Positions 40,893 through 50,759 of a DNA stretch of 64,000 bases are shown here, in pieces. Location: positions 662,280 through 726,279 of the forward strand of contig NZ_PIZM01000001.1 of NCBI RefSeq assembly GCF_002835465.1, in the 5' to 3' direction. The notes under the pieces were generated by a model. The model was not told where the DNA came from. It searched no databases and worked only from the letters and a program-made list of their open reading frames with translations. Positions within the stretch are counted from its first letter, which is position 1. Each line of letters begins with the position of its first letter. The position numbers and the translations under genes were made by a program. Origin of the DNA: Psychromonas sp. psych-6C06. Lineage in GTDB: Bacteria; Pseudomonadota; Gammaproteobacteria; Enterobacterales; Psychromonadaceae.

Positions 40893-41678
40893 TTGCTTCT
40901 TATATTAAGTTATCTGCTGTTAGGAGCGATAGCTGGGCTAATAGCTGGAGTTTTTGGCTTAGGTGGGGGGATTATCATTGTCCCTACACTTATATTTACC
41001 TTTACTTACCTTAACTTCCCAACTGAGATATTGACCCATCTTGCAGTTGGGACGTCACTTTCTACCATACTTTTTACTTCTCTCAGCGCAATTTACACGC
41101 ATCATCAACACAGTAAGATTAATTGGCAACTTGCGTATAAACTTGGGATTGGTTTATTGATAGGTGGCTTTGTTGGAGCCTATTTTGCAGACCAATTTTC
41201 AGGGCAACTGTTGCAACGTATATTTGCACTTTATAGCTTAACAGTTGCCGCCCAAATGTGGTTTGGATGGCAACCCAAAGGAAACTTTAATTTACCCAAA
41301 GGGATTGCATTAAAAGCGATTGGTGGGGGAATTGGTATATTATCGGGCTTATTTGGTATTGCGGGCGGTTCGCTAGTGGTACCAATCCTTGTTCTTTATA
41401 AAGTAAAGATTACCGAAGCGATAACAACGGCGGCGGTAACCGGCTTCCCGATTGCACTATCAGGAACCGTTGGTTATATGCTGATGGGGTATAATAATGC
41501 AGATCTACCAATTTATAGCTTTGGTTACGTATATCTACCAGCTACCATAGGTATCATAATGAGTAGTACAATATTTTCAAAGGTGGGTGCTAAGTTGGTA
41601 CATACACTCCCTGCGGAAAAACTCAAAAAAGCATTTGCAATTGTTTTATTAGTCGGCGCTATCAAGCTGTTTTTTTAA
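40893..41678 (+). CDS. TauE/SafE-family sulfite exporter-like permease
   Basis: This 261-residue, very hydrophobic protein has about eight membrane spans and the TauE/SafE pattern: GLIAGVFGLGGGIIIVP near residue 12 and the inverted-repeat copy GGIGILSGLFGIAGGSLVVP near residue 148. Family members transport organosulfonates, sulfite or related anions; the substrate cannot be told here. It starts with a TTG immediately after the pssA stop (40890-40892), with AAAGG upstream inside pssA, suggesting translational coupling. Confidence 0.85.
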   Translation: MLLILSYLLLGAIAGLIAGVFGLGGGIIIVPTLIFTFTYLNFPTEILTHLAVGTSLSTILFTSLSAIYTHHQHSKINWQLAYKLGIGLLIGGFVGAYFADQFSGQLLQRIFALYSLTVAAQMWFGWQPKGNFNLPKGIALKAIGGGIGILSGLFGIAGGSLVVPILVLYKVKITEAITTAAVTGFPIALSGTVGYMLMGYNNADLPIYSFGYVYLPATIGIIMSSTIFSKVGAKLVHTLPAEKLKKAFAIVLLVGAIKLFF

Positions 41679-41726
41679 TTAATCGTTGTTTAATTAAGCA
41701 TTCAAATTATAAAGCGCAATTAGCTG

Positions 41727-41754
41727 TTGATATCAGTTTTTAGATACGTATAAT
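41727..41754 (+). promoter_or_regulatory. Sigma-70-type promoter for ffs
   Basis: TTGATA (41727-41732) and a perfect TATAAT (41749-41754) are separated by 16 bases. Initiation near 41761 would give a leader of about 38 bases before the mature 4.5S RNA. This leader can fold into a hairpin (ATCAAGT/ACTTGAT at 41762-41768 and 41780-41786). Confidence 0.7.
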
Positions 41755-41798
41755 TCATCGCATCAAGTCGTTAAGAACAACTTGATAACAGTGACAAT

Positions 41799-41912
41799 GG
41801 TAGGCTTCTTGGTTCCTCGCATTGATAACTTATTAACCTGGTCAGAGCCGGAAGGCAGCAGCCATAGTAGGTGATTCAAGTGCCGAGGGTTTGCTGGGGA
41901 GTCTGCCACCCA
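41799..41912 (+). ncRNA. ffs: 4.5S signal recognition particle RNA
   Basis: The segment contains the hallmark SRP apical loop region GTCAGAGCCGGAAGGCAGCAG with the GGAA tetraloop and asymmetric loop that bind Ffh, and the flanking bases GGTAGGCTTC at the 5' end pair with GAGTCTGCCACC at the 3' end, giving the long rod-like hairpin of bacterial small SRP RNA. Length (about 110 bases) is right for 4.5S RNA. It is transcribed from the promoter at 41727 and lies 33 bases upstream of the lpxM ATG with no visible terminator between them. Confidence 0.95.
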
Positions 41913-41945
41913 CAACTATCATTTCAAGCTTTCAAAGGCCTAGCA

Positions 41946-42914
41946 ATGAACAAGTCTGGCTACAAATCAAATTTCGACACCTCCCTAAAAATATCGCATT
42001 TCTCACCTAAGTATTGGGGAACATGGTTTCTTCTTTTTATTCTATTTCTATTTAGTTATTGCCCTATTCGTCTGCGTGATCGTTTTGCCGGACTAGTCGC
42101 CAAAACTATTTATAACAAGAAGTTTCTCAACAAGCGTAAAAAAATTGCTTTCACAAATCTTGGTTTATGTTTCCCTGAATATAGTGAGCAACAAAAAGAT
42201 ATACTGATGCGTAAAAATGTACGTGCACTTGCTCAGATTGCACTATCTCTGGGGGAGCTATATTTCCGAAGTAAAAAGCATGTACTCAAGCGAACTAATG
42301 TCATTGGTGCGGAATATATTAAACAGGCTGAGCAGCAGGGTAAATCAATCATATTTCTGGGGCCACACTGTTATGGGTTAGATTTTGGTGGCGTTGCAGG
42401 AATTAATGCACGCGGTCATTCTTTATCGAGTATGTTTAACGATTACAGGAATCCTATATTTGACTGGTTTGTTACCAGCTATCGTACTCGATTTACGCAT
42501 GAAATTGGTAAAGGTACTCTCTATCATCGTAGCGAGGGACTCAAACCTGCTATCAAAAGTTTGCGTGATAAGGTACATTTTTATTACCTTCCTGATGAAG
42601 ATCATGGTCGTGATGAGAGTGTTTTTACTGATTTTTATGCAACTCAGAAAGCTACATTGCCGATCATTGGACGATTAGCAAAACTTGGTCGTGCGGTTGT
42701 GATACCATTTTACACTGTCTACAACGAGCAATCTGCTCAATACGATGTCACTTTTCATGCCCCTTTAAACGATATTCCTAGTGGTGATGAAGTACAGGAC
42801 ACATTAATGATGAATCAAGCCATCGAAAAGCTAATTGATATCGAACCAAGTCAATATATGTGGACCTTAAAATTACTTAAAACAAGACCAGATGAAGCAG
42901 AGCGGATCTATTAA
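41946..42914 (+). CDS. lpxM: Lipid A acyltransferase LpxM
   Basis: This 322-residue inner-membrane acyltransferase (HtrB/MsbB family) adds the final secondary acyl chain to lipid A. One N-terminal membrane span lies at about residues 24-42. The catalytic HxxxxD motif is in GPHCYGLDFGG near residue 140. The stretch FYLPDEDHG followed by KATLPIIGRL is characteristic of LpxM rather than LpxL. The ATG at 41946 follows AAAGG; longer frames would extend into the ffs RNA and are rejected. It ends at a strong terminator. Confidence 0.93.
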   Translation: MNKSGYKSNFDTSLKISHFSPKYWGTWFLLFILFLFSYCPIRLRDRFAGLVAKTIYNKKFLNKRKKIAFTNLGLCFPEYSEQQKDILMRKNVRALAQIALSLGELYFRSKKHVLKRTNVIGAEYIKQAEQQGKSIIFLGPHCYGLDFGGVAGINARGHSLSSMFNDYRNPIFDWFVTSYRTRFTHEIGKGTLYHRSEGLKPAIKSLRDKVHFYYLPDEDHGRDESVFTDFYATQKATLPIIGRLAKLGRAVVIPFYTVYNEQSAQYDVTFHAPLNDIPSGDEVQDTLMMNQAIEKLIDIEPSQYMWTLKLLKTRPDEAERIY

Positions 42915-42938
42915 ACTTAATTGCAACTAACTGAATAA

Positions 42939-42970
42939 TAAAAGCCGTTTAGATTAATAAACGGCTTTTT
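42939..42970. terminator. Bidirectional terminator after lpxM
   Basis: AAAAGCCGTTTA and TAAACGGCTTTT form a 12-bp stem around an ATTAA-type loop, with a T-run on the + strand and A-run on the other, between the convergent lpxM and yciK genes. Confidence 0.85.
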
Positions 42971-42988
42971 GCTTTAATGAAAACTAAT

Positions 42989-43726
42989 TTACTGAGCGTT
43001 TAAGCGTTGCCCTGTTATTGATTTACTGTCATCACTTAAAAGGTATAAATAAGTTGGCATAATCTCCAACGGTGTTTTTAATAATGAAGCATCTTCTGCG
43101 GGGAAAGCGTTTGCACGCATACCTGTACGTGTTGCACCTGGATTAATCGCATTAAAGCGTAGGGTACTGTTTTCAAACTCATCAGCTAGCGTTTGCATCA
43201 TACCTTCCGTAGCAAACTTTGAGATACTATATATGCCCCAGTATGCTCGGCCTTTATTACCTACTCCTGATGTAGTAAAAACTGTTGTGCTGTTTGGCGC
43301 CAAAGCTAAAACAGGAATTAAAGCTTTAGTTAACAAATACTGTGCTGTGACATTAATTTGCAATACCTCATCCCAAGTACTTTTTTCAATTTGAGCAAAT
43401 TGACCCAATACACCAAGTTGTGAAGCGTTATGAACAAGTCCATCTAGTTTTCCATATTCCCGTTTTATCGTATCTGCTAAATCGGTGTAATGCTCTTCAG
43501 TTGCTCCACTTAAATCAAGAGGTACTATTGATGCTTGTTGTTGCCCTAATTTTTCGATTTCATCGTAAACGGCTTCTAATTTTTTAACCGTTTTGCCAAG
43601 CAATATGACTGATGCTCCTTTTTCTGCACACTCAATTGCTAATGTCTTACCAATACCGTCACCAGCACCAGTGATTAAGATAGTTTTGTTTGCTAAACAG
43701 TCAGCTTTTGCTTGATATTCTTTCAT
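42989..43726 (-). CDS. yciK: YciK-like short-chain dehydrogenase
   Basis: This classical SDR has 245 residues from the ATG at 43726. Visible motifs are the cofactor-binding TGAGDGIGKTLA near residue 19, the NAS of VHNASQLG near residue 94 and the catalytic YSISKFATEG near residue 167. E. coli YciK, a function-unknown oxidoreductase, is encoded beside sohB and the same pairing (divergent) is seen here. Twenty upstream in-frame codons were excluded because the shorter form matches the family and has GAGA upstream. The substrate is unknown. Confidence 0.9.
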   Translation of the reverse strand: MKEYQAKADCLANKTILITGAGDGIGKTLAIECAEKGASVILLGKTVKKLEAVYDEIEKLGQQQASIVPLDLSGATEEHYTDLADTIKREYGKLDGLVHNASQLGVLGQFAQIEKSTWDEVLQINVTAQYLLTKALIPVLALAPNSTTVFTTSGVGNKGRAYWGIYSISKFATEGMMQTLADEFENSTLRFNAINPGATRTGMRANAFPAEDASLLKTPLEIMPTYLYLLSDDSKSITGQRLNAQ

Positions 43727-43854
43727 ATTATTTCTCGTTGAACTTAAATTATGCAAATAGTAACTTTTTTTAGCTAAAAGACTCAAACTTTTTGTACCTG
43801 AGCTTAGTTTTTGTCATGATATGCCACATTAATCTATTGATAAGGAATATTACG

Positions 43855-44904
43855 GTGGAATTTTTATTTGAATATGGGCTATTTCTTGCTAAAGCGGTTA
43901 CTTTTGTAGTCACCGTGGCTGCGTTATTGATCATCGTTATTGCATTGACTAGTAAGCAAAAAAATAAAAAAGGCGAGGTTGAGTTAACCGATCTTTCTGA
44001 GCAATTAAAAGAAACTAAAAAATCAATCGAAGAGCAACTACTGTCAGCACCACAATTAAAAGAACGTCATAAAAAAGAGAAGAAAGCCGCTAAAGAGAAG
44101 CAAAAGCTAGATAAAAAATTAGCTAAAGAAGGAGATGACAATAGCTCCCTTGCACAACTATATGTAATCGACTTTAAAGGCAGTATTGATGCAAAGGAAG
44201 TGAGTTCACTACGTGAAGAGATAACCGCAATTCTTTCGGTTGCGACTGAGCAAGATGAAGTGTTTGTACGTCTTGAAAGTGGTGGTGGTATGGTACATGG
44301 CTATGGTTTGGCTGCATCACAGTTACAACGCATAAAAGATAAAAAAATACCGCTAACTATTTCAGTTGATAAAGTGGCTGCGAGCGGTGGTTACATGATG
44401 ACTTGTATCGCAGATAAAATCATTGCGGCGCCTTTTGCTATACTAGGTTCAATTGGTGTTATTGCACAAATCCCGAACTTTAATAAAGTTCTTAAAAAAC
44501 ATGATATCGAATTTGAACAGTTAACTGCGGGTGAATATAAACGTACACTAACAATGTTTGGCGAGAACGATGAACAAGGTCGCAACAAATTCAAACAAGA
44601 ATTACAAGAAACGCATGATTTGTTCAAACATTTTGTGAGTGAACATCGTCCAGTTATTGATATAGAAGAAGTTGCAACGGGTGAACATTGGTATGGCTTG
44701 CAAGCCATTAAACTTAAACTTATCGATGCCATCTCAACCAGTGATGACTATTTATTGTCGCAACTAGACAATCGACATATTGTGCAGATTAAGTATACGC
44801 AACGTAAAAAACTAGCAGAAAAATTTGGACATAGTGCATCAAAAGCAGTCGAGAATAGTCTATTAACACTCATGCAAGTGAATCTTAGCCGTCTGTTTAA
44901 GTAA
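43855..44904 (+). CDS. sohB: Membrane serine protease SohB
   Basis: This SppA/S49 protease has 349 residues from a GTG at 43855, the same length as E. coli SohB; AAGGA lies 8 bases upstream, and the N-terminus VEFLFEYGLFLAK matches. A membrane span covers about residues 10-30. Catalytic residues are Ser in VAASGGYMMTC near 181 and Lys in GEYKRTLTMFG near 231, typical of S49 enzymes. Residues 60-90 form a charged coiled-coil-like linker. It precedes topA, and a strong terminator separates the two. Confidence 0.93.
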   Translation: MEFLFEYGLFLAKAVTFVVTVAALLIIVIALTSKQKNKKGEVELTDLSEQLKETKKSIEEQLLSAPQLKERHKKEKKAAKEKQKLDKKLAKEGDDNSSLAQLYVIDFKGSIDAKEVSSLREEITAILSVATEQDEVFVRLESGGGMVHGYGLAASQLQRIKDKKIPLTISVDKVAASGGYMMTCIADKIIAAPFAILGSIGVIAQIPNFNKVLKKHDIEFEQLTAGEYKRTLTMFGENDEQGRNKFKQELQETHDLFKHFVSEHRPVIDIEEVATGEHWYGLQAIKLKLIDAISTSDDYLLSQLDNRHIVQIKYTQRKKLAEKFGHSASKAVENSLLTLMQVNLSRLFK

Positions 44905-44931
44905 ATTGCGCGAATTATAAGCATATTAGTG

Positions 44932-44959
44932 AGCCAACTATCATCAAGTTGGCTTTTTT
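44932..44959 (+). terminator. Rho-independent terminator after sohB
   Basis: AGCCAACT (44932-44939) and AGTTGGCT (44947-44954) form an 8-bp stem with a 7-base loop followed by a run of T. Confidence 0.85.
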
Positions 44960-45097
44960 ATCTCATTTTACATTGTATTTGAAAATATAAGTTGCTATTC
45001 GCCGTTACTTTGGCTTATATAAAAAGGGAATTCAGCGGATGAATCAAATATTAGTGTCGCACCTCTCAATCATGACTACTTTAGGGCTAGAAGAATT

Positions 45098-47782
45098 ATG
45101 AGCAAATCTCTTGTTATTGTGGAATCACCTGCAAAAGCAAAAACCATCAACAAATACCTTGGCAAAGACTTTATTGTCAAATCAAGTGTCGGTCATATTC
45201 GCGATCTTCCAACGAGTGGCAGCGCTAAGAAAAAGATAGATGCCAAGAGTAAAAAGTCATTAGCGGGCATGACGGCTGCTAAAAAAGAGAAAGAAAAAGC
45301 AAAACGCGCACAGGAAGCGCTTGTGACAAGAATGGGGATCGACCCCAATAATAATTGGAAGGCACACTACGAAATTCTTCCCGGTAAAGAGAAAGTGGTT
45401 AGTGAACTTCAAAAACTTGCTATAGATGCACCTACAATTTACCTTGCATCGGATTTGGATAGAGAAGGTGAAGCGATTGCTTGGCATCTGAAAGAAATTT
45501 TAGGTGGTGATGACAGTAAGTTTCAACGTGTTGTGTTTAATGAGATCACTGAGTCTGCAATACAAGAAGCATTCAATAATCCCACCGAACTTAATTTAAA
45601 TAGCGTTAAGGCCCAGCAAACACGTCGCTTCTTAGATCGTGTAGTAGGGTTCATGGTTTCACCACTACTTTGGAAAAAAGTTGCACGAGGTTTATCTGCT
45701 GGACGTGTTCAATCGGTAGCAGTAAGGCTACTAGTTGAACGTGAACGTTTAATTAAGGCTTTTAATCCAGATGAATACTGGGATTTACACGCTCAGACAA
45801 AAAGTAAAGATAACAATGAACTTCGCCTTGAAGTATTTAAAGAGGACGGTGTTAGCTTTAAACCAACTACTGAGAAAGAGACCAACAAAGCGGTTTCAGT
45901 GCTACAAAATGCATCTTTTAAATTACTTTCTCGTGAAGATAAACCGACTAAAAGTAAAGCCAGTGCACCTTTTATTACCTCAACACTACAACAGGCTGCC
46001 AGTACACGACTAAGTTTTGGTGTTAAGAAAACAATGATGTTAGCGCAACGCCTTTATGAAGCCGGCTACATTACTTATATGCGTACAGATTCTACCAATC
46101 TAAGCAAAGATGCAGTGGCTTCGGCACGTGATTATATTAATGCAGAGTTCGGAAGTAACTATTTACCAAAAGATCCGGTTACTTATAGCAGTAAATCTGG
46201 TGCACAAGAAGCCCATGAAGCAATTCGACCTTCTGATGTAACTCAATTAGCTGCCTTATTGGTTGGTGTTGATCGTGACGCGATGCGCTTATATGAACTA
46301 ATTTGGCGTCAGTTCTTGGCTTGTCAAATGTTACCTGCACTATATGACGCTACTACTTTAGTTGTAGAAGCAGATAATTACTTGCTTCGTGCTAAAGGTC
46401 GCACAATGCGTTTTGCCGGTTGGACAAAAGCGCAACCTGTTGCAAAAAGTAAAGTTGATGAAGTGCAATTACCGGATCTGGCAATCGGAGAAAAAATTGA
46501 GCTTGTTGAGCTAGAACCAAGACAACACTTTACCAAACCTCCTGCTCGTTTTACTGAAGCTGCTTTAGTAAAAGAACTGGAAAAGCAGGGTATTGGTCGA
46601 CCTTCTACCTATGCAAGTATTATTTCAACCATTCAAGATCGTGGTTATGTAAAAGTAGATAAACGTCGTTTTTATGCGGTCAAAATGGGGGAAATAGTCA
46701 GTGATCGTTTGAGTGAAAATTTCGTTGATTTAATGAGCTATGATTTTACCGCAGAAATGGAAGCTAATCTCGATGCAATTGCTGAAGGTAAAGCTGACTG
46801 GATTGAAGAATTAGACCGTTTCTATAAAGACTTAACTTCACTTTTAGAAAAAGCAGAATTGCCTGAAGATGAAGGAGGAATGCGCCTAAACGAGCCTGTT
46901 GCTATTAAAGAGGTGCGTTGTCCAACCTGTGAACGTGAAATGGGAATTCGTACTGCTTCAACTGGCGTATTTTTAGGATGTTCCGGTTACGCTTTACCAC
47001 CGAAAGAGCGTTGCAAAACAACGATTAACTTAGTTGATGGCGAAGAAGTTGAAGATATTTTAAGTAGTGAAGACCTTGAAACTGCAGCTTTGATGGCCAA
47101 GAAGCGTTGCCCTAAATGTGATATGGCAATGGACAGTTACCTTATTGATGAAAAACGTAAGTTACATGTTTGTGGTAATAATCCTATCTGTGATGGGCAT
47201 ATTGTCGAGCAGGGTGAATTCAAAATCAAAGGCTACGATGGACCTGTTGTTGAATGTGACAAATGTGGTAACGATATGCAGCTTAAAGATGGTCGCTTTG
47301 GTAAGTACATGGGCTGTACTAACGAAGAGTGTAAAAACACACGTAAAATTCTGCGCAATGGTGAAGTTGCACCACCAAAAGAAGATCCTGTTCATTTACA
47401 AGAGTTACCTTGTGAGCAAAGCGATGCATACTTCATTTTGCGTGATGGGGCTTCTGGTTTGTTTTTAGCTGCCAGTACCTTCCCACGCTCTCGTGAAACC
47501 CGTGCCCCCAAAGTTGCTGAATTAGCTAAATTTAAAGATCGAATTTCACCTAAGTTTCATTATTTAGCGCAAGCTCCGCAAACGGATCCTAATGGAAATC
47601 CAGCTGTTGTGCGATATAGTCGTAAAAATAAAGAACAATATGTAATGACTGAGATAGATAAAAAAGCGACGGGCTGGACTGCTAAATATGTTGATGCCAA
47701 GTTGGTCGATGACGTGTTAACAGGTGGCAAGTGGGTAGAAGAGCAAACCAAGAAAAGGGCTGTTAAGAAAAAGAAAGCCTGA
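45098..47782 (+). CDS. topA: DNA topoisomerase I
   Basis: This 894-residue type IA topoisomerase relaxes negative supercoils. The Toprim domain begins [19 protein letters not shown], with [13 protein letters not shown] near residue 118. The active-site Tyr327 is in [11 protein letters not shown]. Three C-terminal four-cysteine zinc fingers follow ([28 protein letters not shown]) and then a C-terminal DNA-binding extension rich in Lys. This is the complete E. coli-like architecture. It is preceded by sohB as in E. coli, but the usual downstream neighbour cysB is missing. Confidence 0.98.
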   Translation: MSKSLVIVESPAKAKTINKYLGKDFIVKSSVGHIRDLPTSGSAKKKIDAKSKKSLAGMTAAKKEKEKAKRAQEALVTRMGIDPNNNWKAHYEILPGKEKVVSELQKLAIDAPTIYLASDLDREGEAIAWHLKEILGGDDSKFQRVVFNEITESAIQEAFNNPTELNLNSVKAQQTRRFLDRVVGFMVSPLLWKKVARGLSAGRVQSVAVRLLVERERLIKAFNPDEYWDLHAQTKSKDNNELRLEVFKEDGVSFKPTTEKETNKAVSVLQNASFKLLSREDKPTKSKASAPFITSTLQQAASTRLSFGVKKTMMLAQRLYEAGYITYMRTDSTNLSKDAVASARDYINAEFGSNYLPKDPVTYSSKSGAQEAHEAIRPSDVTQLAALLVGVDRDAMRLYELIWRQFLACQMLPALYDATTLVVEADNYLLRAKGRTMRFAGWTKAQPVAKSKVDEVQLPDLAIGEKIELVELEPRQHFTKPPARFTEAALVKELEKQGIGRPSTYASIISTIQDRGYVKVDKRRFYAVKMGEIVSDRLSENFVDLMSYDFTAEMEANLDAIAEGKADWIEELDRFYKDLTSLLEKAELPEDEGGMRLNEPVAIKEVRCPTCEREMGIRTASTGVFLGCSGYALPPKERCKTTINLVDGEEVEDILSSEDLETAALMAKKRCPKCDMAMDSYLIDEKRKLHVCGNNPICDGHIVEQGEFKIKGYDGPVVECDKCGNDMQLKDGRFGKYMGCTNEECKNTRKILRNGEVAPPKEDPVHLQELPCEQSDAYFILRDGASGLFLAASTFPRSRETRAPKVAELAKFKDRISPKFHYLAQAPQTDPNGNPAVVRYSRKNKEQYVMTEIDKKATGWTAKYVDAKLVDDVLTGGKWVEEQTKKRAVKKKKA

Positions 47783-48097
47783 TTTCGATTGGTAAAAGCA
47801 ACATAATTCAAATTATATGAAGTATGTGAACTAAAATTTTGTTTATTAGAAAGGTAGCTAAGGCTACCTTTTTTGTTTCCTAATTTCCCCGATGCCCGTG
47901 TGCTCTGTAGGTAAAATCCCATTTCAGCTCACAAACACGCTAGTTTCATGTTAATGGCAATTGCATGTGAGCCATCGCATAGAATGAACCTTCCTAGCGA
48001 TTATTATTTGACCATTCTCAAACTTTTATAATTGCTATTCAATGCAAATATTTAATTAGCCTAATTTAAAAGGTGATTATATAAATTGAGATAGCAG
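47783..48097. other. Intergenic region topA to the unknown gene
   Basis: These 315 bases contain a strong terminator for topA (listed separately) and then A+T-rich sequence with no convincing ORF, RNA gene or repeat. A promoter for the following unknown-glgC pair should lie in its right half; weak TATA-like stretches occur near 48025-48075 but no clear -35/-10 pair. Confidence 0.6.
47850..47874 (+). terminator. Rho-independent terminator after topA
   Basis: AAAGGTAGC (47850-47858) and GCTACCTTT (47863-47871) form a 9-bp stem with a 4-base loop followed by a T-run. Confidence 0.9.
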
Positions 48098-48592
48098 ATG
48101 CCGATATATTCCCTATTGAGTGAATTAGACCGTAAGGTCATCTTGTTCACTCATGAAAAACGTCAACGCGATAAGAAACCCATTCCTAATGGCGCCTTAA
48201 ATGAGGAGTTTAGAGCATTTATTGTCACCGAAGGAGAATATATACTTTGGGAGTTGGAAAAGCGCAAACTCACTGAGGCTGAGGTTGTAGCCCATGCTTG
48301 GTTAGTAACCTCTGCTAATAACATATCCTTAGTTTTTGATTTCAAAAAAAACAATCAATTATCTGTTTCAAGTTTGTTTGATGATGAACACTGTATTGGT
48401 GTTTGGCAACTTGAACATGGAATACTAAAAGTATGCTTTGAATATCACGGTCACAGTTATGATATCAACATCATTGCCAATAATAATCGTTCCATACATT
48501 CAGCGTTACAAATAATCGATAATGAAAGTGCTGAATTATTAAAAGTAGCGCCAATAAGTGATCCTAAAAACGGTAAAGCTTTAATTGACTAA
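48098..48592 (+). CDS. Unknown protein encoded with glgC
   Basis: I do not recognise this 164-residue protein. It is soluble, with no signal peptide or membrane span. The N-terminal 65 residues are charged and helical (SELDRKVILFTHEKRQRDKK); the rest appears to be beta-strand-rich with the hydrophobic/polar alternation of a small barrel or lipocalin-like fold (SLVFDFKKNNQLSVSS, LKVCFEYHGHSYDINI). The stop is 14 bases before the glgC ATG, so the two are probably one operon. A role in glycogen metabolism is suggested only by this pairing. Confidence 0.75.
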   Translation: MPIYSLLSELDRKVILFTHEKRQRDKKPIPNGALNEEFRAFIVTEGEYILWELEKRKLTEAEVVAHAWLVTSANNISLVFDFKKNNQLSVSSLFDDEHCIGVWQLEHGILKVCFEYHGHSYDINIIANNNRSIHSALQIIDNESAELLKVAPISDPKNGKALID

Positions 48593-48606
48593 CTAAGAGG
48601 TTATTG

Positions 48607-49869
48607 ATGTCTGAACATATTGGTTTGTTAACGCGTGATACAATTGCACTTATTTTAGCCGGTGGTAAAGGAAGTCGACTAAAGCAATTGACAGAAGATC
48701 GTGCGAAGCCCGGATTACCCTTTGGTGGTAAGTATAAGATTATCGATTTTACACTCTCCAATTGCATGAACTCTGGTATTCGCCGTATTGATGTGTTGAC
48801 ACAATATAAATCAGCTGAGTTGTTATCACATATTCAAAAGGCATGGAGTCGAATGCCATGGGAACTCGGTGAATACGTCAACATCGTACCCGCGCAACAA
48901 CAAATAGGCGATCTCTGGTATCGCGGTACCGCAGATGCTGTTTTCCAAAACCTCAAACAACTGCGTAAACAACATTGTAAATATGTATTAATCCTTGGTG
49001 GCGATCATATCTATAAAATGGATTATAGCCGGATGTTACGCCGCCATGCCCAAAAGGGGGCAGAAATATCTATTGCTTCTATCCCTGTAAAATCGACTAA
49101 TGCTTCAGCATTTGGCGTACTTAATGTGGACAGTGACATGCGGGTACATGAATTTGTTGAAAAACCGGAGCATCCACCAGAGATACCTGATAACCCAGGT
49201 AAATCATTAGTATCAATGGGTGTTTATATCTTTAACTTCGATACGTTAGAAAAACTGTTGATGGAAGATGCATGTCTTTCAGCTTCTAAACATGATTTTG
49301 GCTACAGTATTATTCCAAAAGCGATTGAATCAGAATCTGTTTATGCATATATCTTTGATGATGAAGGATGTGCAGATGTTCAGGCTTATTGGAAAGATGT
49401 CGGTACGGTTGATCAATATTTTCGAGCAAATTTAGATTTGGTACAAATAGAGCCTGAATTAAATTTATATGATTCGCATTGGCCTATCTATTCATTTCAA
49501 GAACAGCTTCCCGGTGCAAAGTTTATTTTTGATCAAGATGATTGTAGAGGACAAGCGATCGATAGTGTTATCACTGCGGGTTGTATCATCTCTGGTGCAT
49601 TGGTGAAGAAATCATTGTTATCAACACGCGTGACCGTAGAACGTCATAGTGTCGTTGAACAATGTGTTATTTTACCTAATGTCTCTATAGGTAAACGTTG
49701 CAAATTATATAATGTATTGGTTATTGAAGATTGTATTATTCCTGATGACTTTTGCATCGGACATGATTATGAAAGTGATAAAAACTTTTATGAAATATCT
49801 GAAAGTGGAGTCATTTTAGTCAATCAACAGATGATTGATAACTTTTTGAAAATTGAGCATGGAGGTTAG
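48607..49869 (+). CDS. glgC: Glucose-1-phosphate adenylyltransferase (ADP-glucose synthase)
   Basis: This 420-residue enzyme makes ADP-glucose, the committed step of bacterial glycogen synthesis. Visible are the nucleotide-binding LILAGGKGSRLKQLTEDRAKP near residue 15, the PFGGKYKIIDFTLSNC block near residue 38, the ILGGDHIYKMDY active-site loop near 135 and VEKPEHPP near 183, with the C-terminal left-handed beta-helix. AAGAGG lies 6 bases before the ATG at 48607; a TTG three bases earlier is not needed. No glgA, glgB or glgP is in the window. Confidence 0.96.
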   Translation: MSEHIGLLTRDTIALILAGGKGSRLKQLTEDRAKPGLPFGGKYKIIDFTLSNCMNSGIRRIDVLTQYKSAELLSHIQKAWSRMPWELGEYVNIVPAQQQIGDLWYRGTADAVFQNLKQLRKQHCKYVLILGGDHIYKMDYSRMLRRHAQKGAEISIASIPVKSTNASAFGVLNVDSDMRVHEFVEKPEHPPEIPDNPGKSLVSMGVYIFNFDTLEKLLMEDACLSASKHDFGYSIIPKAIESESVYAYIFDDEGCADVQAYWKDVGTVDQYFRANLDLVQIEPELNLYDSHWPIYSFQEQLPGAKFIFDQDDCRGQAIDSVITAGCIISGALVKKSLLSTRVTVERHSVVEQCVILPNVSIGKRCKLYNVLVIEDCIIPDDFCIGHDYESDKNFYEISESGVILVNQQMIDNFLKIEHGG

Positions 49870-49916
49870 ATTCAAAAACGGTATACTTCATTTTTTGAAA
49901 TTTTGGGTGAAGATGG

Positions 49917-50702
49917 ATGCGGATTGCTTTAGGGATTGAATATGATGGAGCGAACTATTATGGTTGGCAGCGTCAAAAAGAGGTTGTTTCGGTACAACAA
50001 AAGCTAGAAGAAGCGCTTTCGATCATCGCTAATCATAACGTAATTGTTAACTGTGCCGGAAGAACGGATGCAGGTGTTCATGGCACAGGGCAAGTCGTGC
50101 ATTTTGAAACCACTGCTGATCGCAAAGATGTTGCTTGGACACTCGGTGTTAATGCCAATCTCCCTAAAGATATCGCAGTACGTTGGGTAAAGCGTGTTGA
50201 TGATACATTTCATGCGCGTTTTAGCGCAACGGCACGACGCTACCGTTATATTATCTACAATGCTCCCTTTAGACCCGGTATTCTTAATGCGGGCTTAAGT
50301 CATTATCATTACCCACTTAATGAAGCTTTAATGCAGCAAGCAGGACAATATATTGTCGGAGAGCATGATTTTACTTCTTTTCGTGCATTGCATTGCCAAG
50401 CTAACAGCCCCATTCGATGTATAGAATATTTAACCATTACTCGACGTGTAAATTTCATCATTATCGATATCAAAGCCAATGCCTTTTTACATCATATGGT
50501 ACGAAATATAGCTGGTAGTTTAATTGAAGTCGGTCGAGGCAATCAGCCCGTTGATTGGTTAAATACACTATTAGCATTAAAAGATCGTGCCAAAGCGGCT
50601 GCAACGGCAAAGCCGGGGGGCTTATATCTTGTTGAAGTAGACTATCCAAGTGAGTTCGAGTTACCTAAACCCGCTATAGGTCCGCTATTTTTAGACGAGT
50701 AA
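49917..50702 (+). CDS. truA: tRNA pseudouridine synthase A
   Basis: This 261-residue enzyme modifies U38-U40 in the tRNA anticodon arm. The catalytic Asp51 is in [16 protein letters not shown]; other family features are [14 protein letters not shown] near residue 7 and the C-terminal [17 protein letters not shown] near 197. Length is typical. It precedes folC directly; in many relatives accD lies between them, but not here. Confidence 0.97.
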   Translation: MRIALGIEYDGANYYGWQRQKEVVSVQQKLEEALSIIANHNVIVNCAGRTDAGVHGTGQVVHFETTADRKDVAWTLGVNANLPKDIAVRWVKRVDDTFHARFSATARRYRYIIYNAPFRPGILNAGLSHYHYPLNEALMQQAGQYIVGEHDFTSFRALHCQANSPIRCIEYLTITRRVNFIIIDIKANAFLHHMVRNIAGSLIEVGRGNQPVDWLNTLLALKDRAKAAATAKPGGLYLVEVDYPSEFELPKPAIGPLFLDE

Positions 50703-50759
50703 TTGCGTCTATATCGCTATCGGTTTTGAAAGTGAATTTACAAAGGTGTTGAGAGTCAC

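Noticed and set aside
41871..41945. Upstream start for lpxM overlapping ffs
   Set aside because: The frame passes through the 3' half of the 4.5S RNA, and AAAGG directly before 41946 marks the true start.
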